Source of the DNA: Micromonospora carbonacea
Lineage (GTDB): Bacteria; Actinomycetota; Actinomycetes; Mycobacteriales; Micromonosporaceae
Length of the DNA stretch: 64,000 nt
Assembly: GCF_014205165.1 (NCBI RefSeq)
Contig: NZ_JACHMZ010000001.1
Location: forward strand, 1,152,001-1,216,000
Direction of reading: 5' to 3'
Shown here: in pieces, positions 18,505-28,184 of the stretch
How the letters are laid out: each line of letters begins with the position of its first letter
How positions within the stretch are numbered: position 1 is the first letter of the stretch
The notes under the pieces: generated by a model
What the model was told of the DNA's origin: nothing
Seen by the model: the letters and a program-made list of their open reading frames with translations, nothing else
Databases searched by the model: none
Translations under genes and position numbers: made by a program

Positions 18505-19095
18505 CTAGATCGGGGTGCGGGTGCGGGCGGCGGGGAAGCGGTCCAGGACGCCCGTGGTGAGCAGGGCGCGCAGGAGGGACCACGCGCCCGCGCCCGCGAT
18601 GACCGTGGCGCTGACCACGGTGAGCAGGGCGTACGGGAGGCGGTAGCCGGTCAGGTCGTACTCGGCGTTCCACACGAAGAAGTCGAACAGGGCGGCGCCG
18701 ACGCCGGTGAGCGCCCCGGCGAGCAGCGCGGTCGGCAGCCGGAACGAGCGGTAGCGGAACGCGGCGAACGCCAGCTCCGCGCCGAGGCCCTGGACCATGC
18801 CCTGCGGGATCACCGTGCCGGCCCACTGGCTGCCCAGCAGGGCGGACAGGACGGCGGCGACGGTCTCGCAGTACAGGGCCGCGCCCGGCTTGCGGATCAC
18901 CAGGCCGCCGAGCACGGCCGGCATCAGCCAGACGCCGTAGAGCAGGGTCTGCGCGGGCGGGAAGAACGCGAACGCCCCCTCGGTGGCGCTCCAGACCAGG
19001 CCCCAGGCCCAGAAGATGACGCCGAAGGCGACGGCGATCACCGAGGCGACCACGATGTCGATCGTGCGCCAGCGGTTGCTGTCGGTGTGGTTCAT
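18505..19095 (-). CDS. ykoE: ECF transporter S component, YkoE family (hydroxymethylpyrimidine/thiamine)
   Basis: Substrate-binding membrane subunit of about 196 residues with roughly six helices (IDIVVASVIAVAFGVIFWAWGLVW, ... GYRLPYALLTVVSATVIAGAGAW). The ATG at 19095 gives MNHTDSNRWRTIDIV; 13 extra upstream codons are possible but less likely. It is the first gene of the unit and lies 85 bp downstream of the TPP riboswitch, which identifies the cargo as a thiamine-pathway compound. Confidence 0.92.
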   Translation of the reverse strand: MNHTDSNRWRTIDIVVASVIAVAFGVIFWAWGLVWSATEGAFAFFPPAQTLLYGVWLMPAVLGGLVIRKPGAALYCETVAAVLSALLGSQWAGTVIPQGMVQGLGAELAFAAFRYRSFRLPTALLAGALTGVGAALFDFFVWNAEYDLTGYRLPYALLTVVSATVIAGAGAWSLLRALLTTGVLDRFPAARTRTPI

Positions 19096-19180
19096 GGTGG
19101 CTCCCAGTCCTTGACGAACCAGGAGAAGACGCACGCCGCGCCCGGTGGCACCGGACGTCGACGCGGCTGGAGGTCGACCG

Positions 19181-19262
<82 letters not shown>

Positions 19263-19300
19263 TCGGATGTGAAGTTGTCTTCCCGACGCTAACACCCGGG

Positions 19301-19324
19301 AAGATCACCGGGCAAAGTGATCTT
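19301..19324. promoter_or_regulatory. 8-bp inverted repeat between the TPP riboswitch and the permease gene
   Basis: AAGATCAC (19301-19308) and GTGATCTT (19317-19324) are perfect complements with an 8-nt spacer. The site is in a divergent intergenic region, upstream of the riboswitch on one side and of the permease on the other (candidate -10 TAGTGT at 19406-19411). No gene ends here, so an operator is more likely than a terminator. Confidence 0.5.
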
Positions 19325-19449
19325 TCCGCAGCTCACGAGGGAGGATCCCGGAACCCGGTCACCGCCGTCCCGGCGTCGTCCGTCGACCCGGCCCGCCGGG
19401 CGCGATAGTGTCGCGCCGCCGGACCTCACCCGCCTCCAGGGAGCAGACC

Positions 19450-20535
19450 GTGGCGTCGACGACCGACAGCTCCGCGCCGCCCGCCGGCCCCGACGGGCGG
19501 GCCCCGGCGACGGGGCCGGGCGGCGGGGACCGTCCGGACGTACCGGAGCGGGAGGCGGCGTCGGGCGGGCCGCGACGGTCGGTCGGCGGCCGGATCGGCT
19601 CGGTCGAGGTGCTGGCCGCGCTGCTGGTCCTGCTCATCGTGTTCCGCGCGCCGCTGGCCGGTGCGCTGTCCGCGCCCCGGTTGCAGACCTGGACGACGGT
19701 CTTCGTCTCGGTGCTGGTGCAGGCCGTGCCCTTCCTCGTCTTCGGGGTGCTGCTCTCGGCGGTGATCGCGGTCTTCGTGCCGCGTTCGTTCTGGGCCCGG
19801 GCGCTGCCCCGGCACCCGGCCCTCGCGGTGCCGGTGGCCAGCGCCGCCGGGGTGGTGCTGCCCGGCTGCGAGTGCGGTTCGGTGCCGATCGCCGGGTCGC
19901 TGATCCGGCGCGGCGTCACCCCGGCGGCGGCCCTGGCGTTCCTGCTCGCCGCCCCGGCGGTCAACCCGGTCGTGCTCGCCGCCACCGCCGTCGCCTTCCC
20001 CGGCGCTCCGGAGATGGTGCTCGGCCGGGCGGTCGCCAGCCTGGTCGTCGCCATGGTCATGGGGTGGCTCTGGCTGCGGCTCGGCCGCGCCGACTGGATC
20101 CGGCTGCCGCGCCGGCCCGAGCTCGACGGCGCGTCGCGCGGCGCGGCCTTCTGGGCGGCCGTGCGGCACGACATCGTGCACGCCGGGGGCTTCCTGGTCG
20201 TCGGCGCGATGGCCGCCGCCAGCATCAACGTGCTGGTGCCGGAGCGCTGGTTGCAGACCCTCGCCGACTCCCCGGTGCTGTCGGTGCTCGCCCTGGCCGT
20301 GCTCGCCGTGCTGCTGTCCATCTGCTCGGAGGCCGACGCCTTCGTCGCGGCGTCGCTGTCGCAGTTCTCCCTCACCTCCCGGCTCGTCTTCCTGGTGGTC
20401 GGGCCGATGGTCGACCTCAAGCTGATCTCGATGCAGGCCGGCGTCTTCGGCCGCCGGTTCGCGGTCCGGTTCGCCCCGGCGACGTTCGTGGTCGCCGTCG
20501 GCGTGGCCGGCCTCGCCGGGGCGGTGCTGCTGTGA
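19450..20535 (+). CDS. UPF0718/DUF318-type permease (putative metal or ion exporter)
   Basis: A 361-residue membrane protein with a Pro/Gly-rich N-terminus (about 50 residues) and about eight membrane segments. The diagnostic motif LPGCECGSVPIAGSLIRRGVTP and the repeat-like LLSICSEADAFVAASL are conserved in this permease family and contain cysteines and acidic residues suited to metal binding. The GTG at 19450 has AGGGAG 7 nt upstream; an in-frame GTG at 19408 would add 14 residues. The stop overlaps the partner TIGR03943 gene by 4 bp. The substrate is not established. Confidence 0.85.
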   Translation: MASTTDSSAPPAGPDGRAPATGPGGGDRPDVPEREAASGGPRRSVGGRIGSVEVLAALLVLLIVFRAPLAGALSAPRLQTWTTVFVSVLVQAVPFLVFGVLLSAVIAVFVPRSFWARALPRHPALAVPVASAAGVVLPGCECGSVPIAGSLIRRGVTPAAALAFLLAAPAVNPVVLAATAVAFPGAPEMVLGRAVASLVVAMVMGWLWLRLGRADWIRLPRRPELDGASRGAAFWAAVRHDIVHAGGFLVVGAMAAASINVLVPERWLQTLADSPVLSVLALAVLAVLLSICSEADAFVAASLSQFSLTSRLVFLVVGPMVDLKLISMQAGVFGRRFAVRFAPATFVVAVGVAGLAGAVLL

Positions 20536-21302
20536 ACCGGCAGGCGCAGGCCGTCGTCCTGCTGCTGCTCGGCGGCGCGGTGGTCCGGGCCAGCGTCACC
20601 GACCTCTACCTGCGCTACGTCAAGGAGGGGCTGCGGCCGTTCCTGATCGCCGCCGGGCTCGTGCTGGTCGCCGCCGCGGTCATGACCCTGTGGTACGACC
20701 TGCGCCCCGCCCCGCGCGGCGACGCCCACCCGGCCGACGACGACGGGCCCGGGGCCGGGCCCGGCGGGCACCCGGCCGACGACGACGGGCACGGGCACGG
20801 CCACCACGGGCCGCGCGTCGGCTGGCTGCTCCTGCTGCCCGTGCTCGGGCTGCTGCTGGTCGCCCCGCCGGCCCTCGGCTCGTACGCGGTGGGCCGGTCC
20901 GGCACCGCGCTCGCCGGCCAGCAGCAGTCGGACTACCCGCCGCTGCCGCCGGGCGACCCGGCCCCGGTCACCGTCCTCGACTACGCCTCCCGCGCCCTGT
21001 TCGAGCGGGGCGCGTCGATCGGCGAGCGGCGGGTCCGGCTCACCGGGTTCGTCGCGCCCGGCCCCGACGGGCAGCCGATCCTGGCCCGCATGGTGCTCTC
21101 CTGCTGCGCCGCCGACGGCCGCCCCGTCAAGCTGGGGATGACCGGCGACGTGCCCCAGGGGCTGCCGCCCGACACCTGGGTCGAGGTCACCGGCCGCTAC
21201 AGCGACCGGGTCGGGCGGGACCCGGTCAACGACGCCGAGATCCCCTACCTCGCCGTGGAGTCCTGGCGGGAGGTGCCCGCCCCGCGGAACCAGTACGAGT
21301 GA
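20532..21302 (+). CDS. TIGR03943 family membrane protein (permease partner)
   Basis: A 256-residue protein starting with a GTG inside the permease stop (GTGA overlap). Two N-terminal hydrophobic segments flank a polar stretch with a duplicated HPADDDG unit and GHGHGHHG, which could bind metal. A third hydrophobic segment (GWLLLLPVLGLLLVAPPALG) precedes an extracytoplasmic domain with VLSCCAADGRPVKLG, a Cys-Cys pair conserved in the family. The permease/TIGR03943 pairing is known (YcgR/YcgQ in B. subtilis); the function is unproven, metal export or metalloprotein maturation being the usual guesses. Confidence 0.85.
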   Translation: MNRQAQAVVLLLLGGAVVRASVTDLYLRYVKEGLRPFLIAAGLVLVAAAVMTLWYDLRPAPRGDAHPADDDGPGAGPGGHPADDDGHGHGHHGPRVGWLLLLPVLGLLLVAPPALGSYAVGRSGTALAGQQQSDYPPLPPGDPAPVTVLDYASRALFERGASIGERRVRLTGFVAPGPDGQPILARMVLSCCAADGRPVKLGMTGDVPQGLPPDTWVEVTGRYSDRVGRDPVNDAEIPYLAVESWREVPAPRNQYE

Positions 21303-21318
21303 CCGGCCCCGCCCTGGG

Positions 21319-21324
21319 TAGGCT
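21319..21324 (+). promoter_or_regulatory. -10 hexamer before the alpha/beta hydrolase gene
   Basis: TAGGCT stands 7 nt before the ATG at 21332, and no Shine-Dalgarno sequence is present. This suggests a leaderless transcript separate from the upstream permease pair. Confidence 0.55.
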
Positions 21325-21331
21325 GCCGATC

Positions 21332-22162
21332 ATGCGGATCGGTGCGCGAGGGCTGACGTTCGAGGTGCGCACGGGCGGGCCGGTCGACGGCGAGCCGGTG
21401 CTGCTGCTGCACGGCTTCCCCCAGCACAGCGGCGAGTGGGACGAGGTCACCCCGGCGCTGCACGCCGATGGGCTGCGCACGTACGCGCTCGACCAGCGCG
21501 GCTACTCGCCCGACGCCCGGCCGGCGGAGGTCGAGGCGTACCGCATCCCGGAGCTGGTCGCCGACGCGGCGGCGGTGCTCGACGCGCTGGGCGTCGACGC
21601 GGCCCACGTGGTCGGGCACGACTGGGGCGCGATCGTCGCCTGGGGGCTGGCCGCCGCCCACCCCGACCGGGTGCGCACCCTCACCGCCGTGTCGGTCCCG
21701 CACCCCGCCGCGATGGCGCACGCCCTGGCCACCGACGCCCGGCAGAAGGCCCGCTCGTCGTACATGGCGTTGTTCCGCAGGCCGGGCACTGCCGAGCGGG
21801 TGCTGCTGGCGTTCCGGGCCGCCGCCCTGCGCCGGCTGCTCGGCGACGTCGGCGACGCCGCCCGGGTGGCCCGGTACGCCGACCCGATGCGCGCCCCGGG
21901 CGCGCTGACCGCCGCCCTGAACTGGTACCGCGCGATGGCCGGGAGGGACCTGGCGGCGGTCGGGCCGGTGCCGGTGCCGACCACCTACGTGTGGAGCGAC
22001 CGGGACTCGGCGGTCGGCCGGGCCGCCGCCGGGGCCTGCGCCGCCCACGTCACCGGCGACTACCGCATGGTCACGCTGGCCGGGGTGTCGCACTGGATCC
22101 CCGACGCCGCACCCGGCCCGCTGGCCGAGGCGATCCTGGCCCGCGCGGCCACGGCCCGATGA
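21332..22162 (+). CDS. Alpha/beta hydrolase (epoxide hydrolase-like)
   Basis: A 276-residue alpha/beta-hydrolase. The oxyanion region is LLLHGFPQHSGEW and the nucleophile elbow GHDWGAIVAW carries Asp rather than Ser, as in soluble epoxide hydrolases and haloalkane dehalogenases; the late acid is in VWSDRDSAVG and the His in GVSHWIPDA. The substrate is unknown. It is the first gene of a three-gene unit with 4-bp ATGA overlaps to an AAC(3)-type acetyltransferase and a SIS protein. Confidence 0.88.
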   Translation: MRIGARGLTFEVRTGGPVDGEPVLLLHGFPQHSGEWDEVTPALHADGLRTYALDQRGYSPDARPAEVEAYRIPELVADAAAVLDALGVDAAHVVGHDWGAIVAWGLAAAHPDRVRTLTAVSVPHPAAMAHALATDARQKARSSYMALFRRPGTAERVLLAFRAAALRRLLGDVGDAARVARYADPMRAPGALTAALNWYRAMAGRDLAAVGPVPVPTTYVWSDRDSAVGRAAAGACAAHVTGDYRMVTLAGVSHWIPDAAPGPLAEAILARAATAR

Positions 22163-23031
22163 CGCCGACGCCGGCCGCCCGGCCGCACACCCGCGCCTCG
22201 CTCGCCGCGCAGCTCACCGACCTGGGGGTACGCCCCGGCGCGGTGGTCCTCGTGCACGCCGGGCTGAAGGCGCTCGGGTTCGTCTGCGGCGGCGCGCAGG
22301 CGGTGGTCCTCGCCCTGCGCGACGCGCTCGGCGAGCGGGGCACGGTCGTGGTGCCCACCCACACGCCGGAGAACAGCGACCCGGCCGAATGGACCAACCC
22401 GCCGGTGCCGGCGCAGTGGTGGCCGGTGATCCGGGCCGAGACGCCCGGCTTCGACCCGGCGGTCACCCCGAGCCGGTTCATGGGGGCGCTGGCCGAGACC
22501 GTCCGGGGCTGGCCGGGTGCCCGGCGCAGCGACCACCCGCAGGTCTCCTTCGCCGCCCTCGGGCCCGCCGCCGGGCGGATCGTGGCCGGGCACCCGCTGG
22601 CCGGGATGCTCGGCGAGGACTCCCCGCTGGGCCGGCTCTACGCCGCCGACGCCGACGTGCTGCTGCTCGGCGTCGGCCACGACTCGAACACGTCGCTGCA
22701 CCTGGCCGAATACCGGCAGCCCGCCCCGCCGACCCGGCGGGAGGGCGCGGCGGTGCGCACCCCGGACGGCGGCCGGCGCTGGGCGCGGTGGGACGACGTC
22801 GTGCTCGACGAGAGCGACTTCCCCCGGCTCGGGGCGGCGCTGGAGGCGACCGGCGCGGTGCGGGTCGGCCCGGTCGGCGACGGGACGGGGCGGCTGATGC
22901 GCCAGCGGGCGGCGGTCGACTTCGCGGTGGACTGGCTGGCCCGCCACCGGGCAACGGCGGCCGGCGGCCGGACAAGGACCGACAGGACAGGTGGGACGGC
23001 GGACGGCAGCCGAGGGACGGAGGACGCATGA
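22159..23031 (+). CDS. AAC(3) family N-acetyltransferase (Antibiotic_NAT)
   Basis: A 290-residue enzyme of the family that acetylates the 3-amino group of aminoglycosides with acetyl-CoA. Conserved segments are VLVHAGLKALGFVCGGAQAVVLALRDALGERGTVVVPTHT, RRSDHPQVSFAALGP, the EDSPLGRLY motif, and LLLGVGHDSNTSLHLAEY. The Antibiotic_NAT family also includes enzymes that acetylate other amines, so resistance is possible but not shown. The start overlaps the hydrolase stop (ATGA), and the stop overlaps the SIS gene. The last ~25 residues are low-complexity. Confidence 0.88.
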   Translation: MTPTPAARPHTRASLAAQLTDLGVRPGAVVLVHAGLKALGFVCGGAQAVVLALRDALGERGTVVVPTHTPENSDPAEWTNPPVPAQWWPVIRAETPGFDPAVTPSRFMGALAETVRGWPGARRSDHPQVSFAALGPAAGRIVAGHPLAGMLGEDSPLGRLYAADADVLLLGVGHDSNTSLHLAEYRQPAPPTRREGAAVRTPDGGRRWARWDDVVLDESDFPRLGAALEATGAVRVGPVGDGTGRLMRQRAAVDFAVDWLARHRATAAGGRTRTDRTGGTADGSRGTEDA

Positions 23032-23777
23032 CGGTCAGCGCCGAGGACTACCTGGCGGTGGTGACGGAGGCGGTCGGCCGGGTGTCGACCAGCCAACGGG
23101 AGGCGGTGGGCCGGGCGGCCGACCTGATCGCCGACGCGCTGCGCGCCGACGGGGTGGTCCACGCGTTCGGCACGGGCCACTCCGAGGCCCTCGCCATGGA
23201 GATCGCCGGCCGGGCCGGCGGCCTGGTGCCGACCAACCGGATCGCGCTGCGCGACGTGGTGCTGCGCGGCGGGGCGTCGGCCGACGTCCTGGGCCCGCGG
23301 CTGGAGCGGGACCCGGCGGTGGCCCACCGCCTCTACGAGCTGGCCCCGGTCCACCCGTCCGACGTGTTCGTGGTGGCCTCCAACTCCGGGGTCAACGGGG
23401 CGGTCGTGGAGTTCGCGGCGCTGGTGACCGGGCGGGGGCACCGGCTGGTCGCCATCACGTCGGCGCAGCACTCGGCGCGGATGGCGTCCCGGCACCCGTC
23501 GGGGCGCAAGCTGGCCGACTTCGCCGACGTGGTGCTGGACAACGGCGCGCCGTACGGCGACGCGACCCTGCCGCTGCCCGGCGGCGGCGCGGTCGGCGCG
23601 GTCTCCTCGATCACGGCGGCCCTGCTCGCGCAGCAGATCACGGTCGAGGTGGTGGCCCGGATGCTCGCGGCGGGGGAGCCGCCCCCGGTCTACCTGTCGG
23701 CCAACATCGCCGGCGGCGACGCGCACAACGACGCCCTGGAGGCCCGGTACGCGGGCCGGATCCGCCGGGGGGCGTGA
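23028..23777 (+). CDS. SIS domain protein (phosphosugar-binding, UPF0309-like)
   Basis: A 249-residue sugar isomerase-fold protein. AFGTGHSEALAMEIAGRAGG and VASNSGVNGAVVEFA are the SIS phosphosugar loops, and LANIAGGDAHNDALEARY closes the domain. Relatives act on amino-sugar or N-acetylmuramic-type phosphates, or as phosphosugar regulators. The overlap with the acetyltransferase suggests that hydrolase, acetyltransferase and SIS protein act on one amino-sugar-like compound; this is inference from gene order. Confidence 0.85.
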   Translation: MTVSAEDYLAVVTEAVGRVSTSQREAVGRAADLIADALRADGVVHAFGTGHSEALAMEIAGRAGGLVPTNRIALRDVVLRGGASADVLGPRLERDPAVAHRLYELAPVHPSDVFVVASNSGVNGAVVEFAALVTGRGHRLVAITSAQHSARMASRHPSGRKLADFADVVLDNGAPYGDATLPLPGGGAVGAVSSITAALLAQQITVEVVARMLAAGEPPPVYLSANIAGGDAHNDALEARYAGRIRRGA

Positions 23778-23920
23778 CCGCTTCCGATCGGGCCCGACCG
23801 CGCCCCGCCGTCGCGCGTGGGCCCGGGTGTGAACGGGTTTCGCCGTCGGGCCGATCGGGCAATGGCGATGCTGCCGGCGGGCCGCACCCGCCGGCACGAT
23901 CGTCGCCCCGGAGGTAACGC

Positions 23921-24424
23921 GTGTCCAAGGAAACCGAGCGGCAGCGCTGGCAGCGCAACTTCGCCGACCTGCTCCAGGAGCTGCGGGTCGCGCAGACCGG
24001 CGTGCAGATCCTCTTCGCCTTCCTGCTGACGCTGCCGTTCAGCAACGGTTTCACCCGGACCAGCGACTTCCAGAAGGACGTCTACATCGTCGCGCTGCTG
24101 TCGGCCGCCGCCGCCACCGCGATGATCATTTCGCCGGTGGCCTTCCACCGGGCGCTGTTCCGGCAGGGGCGCAAGCCGGAGCTGGTCCGCTTCGCGCACC
24201 GGATGGCCAGCGGCGGGCTCGGGTTCATGCTCGTCTCGATGGTCAGCGCGGTCCTGCTGATCACCGACTTCGTGCTGGACCGGGGCATCGCGTTCGTGCT
24301 CACCGCGGTCACCGCCGTGTGGTTCCTGACCTTCTGGGTCCTCCTGCCGTTCGCCCGCCGCAACTGGGGCGAGGACGACATCGACGACGACGATGACGAC
24401 CCGCGGACGCTGACGGGCGACTGA
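23921..24424 (+). CDS. DUF6328 family membrane protein
   Basis: A 167-residue protein with four hydrophobic segments between residues about 28 and 148, preceded by a charged helix (KETERQRWQRNFADLLQELRVAQTG) and followed by an acidic tail (GEDDIDDDDDDP). The GTG at 23921 has GGAGG 7 nt upstream. The family is actinobacterial and of unknown function. About 140 bp separate it from the SIS gene, so it is probably its own unit. Confidence 0.85.
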   Translation: MSKETERQRWQRNFADLLQELRVAQTGVQILFAFLLTLPFSNGFTRTSDFQKDVYIVALLSAAAATAMIISPVAFHRALFRQGRKPELVRFAHRMASGGLGFMLVSMVSAVLLITDFVLDRGIAFVLTAVTAVWFLTFWVLLPFARRNWGEDDIDDDDDDPRTLTGD

Positions 24425-24560
24425 CCACGCCGGCTCCGACCAGCGGAGACGCGGTCGGGAATCCGAAGTGCACGCGACGCTACCCCTGGGTAACAACCGG
24501 GGGGAGCGTTGCTCTGTCGAGCACGTTGACGCATCCGGACCGAGGTTCGAGGAGGCCGCC

Positions 24561-26618
24561 GTGACCACGACGCAGAACAGTCGACCCGCGCCCGACCCGG
24601 CGGAGCGGGCCACCCCGGACGCCGGGCCGCTGCCGGCGCAGGGGAGCGCGGGGGCGGGCGACGCCGGCCCGCCGCCGGCCCCGGGCGGCACCGGCCCGCT
24701 GCCGGCGGAGGCCGGGCAGGTGTCCGAGAAGGAGGCCCGGCAGGTCGCCGAGGCGGCCCGCGAATCCGCCTGGGACCGGCCCAGCTTCGGCAGGGAGCTG
24801 TTCCTCGGGCGGTTCCGGCTCGACCTGATCCACCCGTGGCCGCGCACCGATCCGGCCGAGGACGCCCGCGCCGAGGAGTTCCTGGGGCGGCTGCGGGCGT
24901 ACCTGGCCGCCGAGGTCGACGGCGCGGCGATCGAGCGGGACGCCCGCATCCCCGACGAGGTGTTCCGGGGCCTGGCCCGGCTCGGCGCGTTCGGCATGAA
25001 GATCGACCGGAAGTACGGCGGGCTCGGGCTGAGCAACCTGCACTACTGCCGGGCGCTGATGCTGGCCGGCTCGGTCAGCCCCGCGATCGGCGCGCTGCTG
25101 TCGGCGCACCAGTCGATCGGCGTGCCGCAGCCGCTCAAGATGTTCGGCACCGACGAGCAGAAGCAGCGCTTCCTGCCCCGGCTCGCCGCCGGCGAGGTGT
25201 CGGCGTTCCTGCTCACCGAGCCGGACGTCGGTTCCGACCCGGCGCGGCTGGCGACCATCGCCGAGCCGACCGCCGACGGCACCGGCTACCGGCTCAACGG
25301 GGTGAAGCTCTGGGCCACCAACGGCACCGTGGCCACGCTGCTGGTGGTGATGGCCCGGGTGCCGGCGACGCAGGGGCGGCGCGGCGGGATCACCGCGTTC
25401 GTCGTCGACGGCGACGCCGAGGGCATCACCGTGGAGCGGCGCAACGAGTTCACGGGCCTGCGCGGCCTGGAGAACAGCCTCACCCGGTTCCACGACGTGT
25501 TCGTGCCGGCCGAGAACGTCATCGGCGGCGAGGGCAAGGGCCTCAAGATCGCCCTGACCACCCTCAACACGGGGCGGCTCTCGCTGCCGGCGATGTGCGT
25601 CGGGGCGGGCAAGTGGTCGCTGAACGTGGCCCGGGAGTGGGCCGCCGACCGCGTCCAGTGGGGCCGGCCGGTGGGCGAGCACGAGGCGGTCGCCCAGAAG
25701 CTCGCCTTCGTCGCCGCCACCACCTACGGCATGGAGACCATGCTCGACCTGTGCTGCCTGCTCGCCGACGACGACCGCAACGACATCCGGATCGAGGCGG
25801 CGCTGGTGAAGCTGTACGCCAGCGAGATGGCCTGGAAGATCGGCGACGAGCTGATCCAGATCCGGGGCGGGCGTGGGTACGAGACCGCCGACTCCCTGGC
25901 CGCCCGGGGCGAGCGCCCGGCGGCGGTCGAGCAGCTGCTGCGGGACCTGCGGATCAACCGCATCTTCGAGGGCTCCACCGAGATCATGCACCTGCTGATC
26001 GCCCGCGAGGCCGTCGACGCCCACCTGTCCGTGGCGGGCGACATCATCGACCCGGACGCCGGGCTCGGCCGCAAGGCGAGGGCCGGCGCGCGGGCGGGCG
26101 CGTTCTACGCGCGGTGGCTGCCGACCCTCGCCGTCGGCCGGGGTCAGGCCCCGACGGCGTACGCGGAGTTCGGCCCGCTCGCCGGGCACCTGCGGCAGGT
26201 CGAGCGGTACAGCCGCAAGCTGGCCCGGTCGACGTTCTACGCGATGTCCCGCTGGCAGGGGAAGATGGAGCGCAAGCAGGCGTTCCTCGGCCGGGTGGTG
26301 GACATCGGCGCGGAGTTGTTCGCGATGAGCGCGGTCTGCGTCCGGGCGTACGCGGAGAAGGACACCCGCCCGGAGAACGTCGAGCTGGCCGACCTGTTCT
26401 GCCGCCAGGCCCGGCTGCGGGTCGACGCCCTGTTCACCGGCCTGTGGGCCAACACCGACTCGGTCGACGTGGCGGCGGCGCGGCGGATCCTCGCCGGCCG
26501 GTACGCCGCCCTGGAGGACGGGGTGATCACGCCGCCGGCCGACCTGCCCTGGGTGGCCCGCTGGACCCCGGGCCCGTCCACCGCCGCCGACGTCCGCCGC
26601 CGCATCCCGCCGGAGTGA
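24561..26618 (+). CDS. Acyl-CoA dehydrogenase family protein
   Basis: A 685-residue FAD-dependent dehydrogenase. The N-terminal ~60 residues are Pro/Gly/Ala-rich. The catalytic core carries AFLLTEPDVGSDPARL, WATNGTVATLLVV, the mid-domain, and IRGGRGYETADSLAARGE...DLRINRIFEGSTEIMHLLIAREAVD. A C-terminal extension of ~170 residues (FYAMSRWQGKMERKQAFLGRVVDIGAELFAMSAVCVRAY) resembles that of the very-long-chain enzymes. The GTG at 24561 has GGAGG 5 nt upstream. It stands alone, so the chain specificity cannot be inferred from neighbours. Confidence 0.93.
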   Translation: MTTTQNSRPAPDPAERATPDAGPLPAQGSAGAGDAGPPPAPGGTGPLPAEAGQVSEKEARQVAEAARESAWDRPSFGRELFLGRFRLDLIHPWPRTDPAEDARAEEFLGRLRAYLAAEVDGAAIERDARIPDEVFRGLARLGAFGMKIDRKYGGLGLSNLHYCRALMLAGSVSPAIGALLSAHQSIGVPQPLKMFGTDEQKQRFLPRLAAGEVSAFLLTEPDVGSDPARLATIAEPTADGTGYRLNGVKLWATNGTVATLLVVMARVPATQGRRGGITAFVVDGDAEGITVERRNEFTGLRGLENSLTRFHDVFVPAENVIGGEGKGLKIALTTLNTGRLSLPAMCVGAGKWSLNVAREWAADRVQWGRPVGEHEAVAQKLAFVAATTYGMETMLDLCCLLADDDRNDIRIEAALVKLYASEMAWKIGDELIQIRGGRGYETADSLAARGERPAAVEQLLRDLRINRIFEGSTEIMHLLIAREAVDAHLSVAGDIIDPDAGLGRKARAGARAGAFYARWLPTLAVGRGQAPTAYAEFGPLAGHLRQVERYSRKLARSTFYAMSRWQGKMERKQAFLGRVVDIGAELFAMSAVCVRAYAEKDTRPENVELADLFCRQARLRVDALFTGLWANTDSVDVAAARRILAGRYAALEDGVITPPADLPWVARWTPGPSTAADVRRRIPPE

Positions 26619-26630
26619 GCGCAGGGCCGT

Positions 26631-26798
26631 TCAGCGGGCGACCGCCCAGGCCAGCACGGCCGCCAGGATGAGCCCGTTGAGCAGCGCCAGCACCAGGTAC
26701 GCCTGCGGCGGGATCTTGCGCCCCCGCCTGACGAAGCTGACCAGCACGGCGGCGTACGCCAGCAGCAGCACGGCGACGACGATCAGGAAGTAGAGCAC
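26631..26798 (-). CDS. Small membrane protein (55 aa)
   Basis: An open reading frame of 55 residues, below usual gene-finding cut-offs: MLYFLIVVAVLLLAYAAVL, a charged turn (RRGRKIPPQ), then AYLVLALLNGLILAAVLAWAVAR. Two membrane helices with a basic loop and no other domain. Its GTG at 26798 is preceded by TAGGGT with a 6-nt spacer, the leaderless pattern seen at several genes here, which supports expression. It converges on the acyl-CoA dehydrogenase gene with 12 bp between stops. Function unknown. Confidence 0.7.
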   Translation of the reverse strand: MLYFLIVVAVLLLAYAAVLVSFVRRGRKIPPQAYLVLALLNGLILAAVLAWAVAR

Positions 26799-26804
26799 CG
26801 CCCC

Positions 26805-26810
26805 ACCCTA
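26805..26810 (-). promoter_or_regulatory. -10 hexamer of the 55-aa membrane protein gene
   Basis: Minus-strand TAGGGT, 6 nt before the GTG start at 26798. It is paired back to back with the -10 of the divergent CBM2-SGNH gene, about 70 bp away. Confidence 0.6.
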
Positions 26811-26877
26811 GACGAGCGGCCCGGCGGCCGGCCGGCGGTCGGCCGCCGGGGCGGGCCGGTCGGCGGGCGCGGCCGGG

Positions 26878-26883
26878 TAGCAT
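26878..26883 (+). promoter_or_regulatory. -10 hexamer of the CBM2-SGNH gene
   Basis: TAGCAT, then a 6-nt spacer, then the ATG at 26890. No Shine-Dalgarno sequence is present, so a leaderless transcript is expected. Confidence 0.65.
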
Positions 26884-26889
26884 GCCCGT

Positions 26890-28173
<1,284 letters not shown>

Positions 28174-28184
28174 CGGGCGACGGG

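Noticed and set aside
22159..23031. Calling the AAC(3)-family gene an acquired resistance gene
   Set aside because: Codon use and GC match the neighbours and it is embedded in a tightly overlapping operon, so recent acquisition is not supported.
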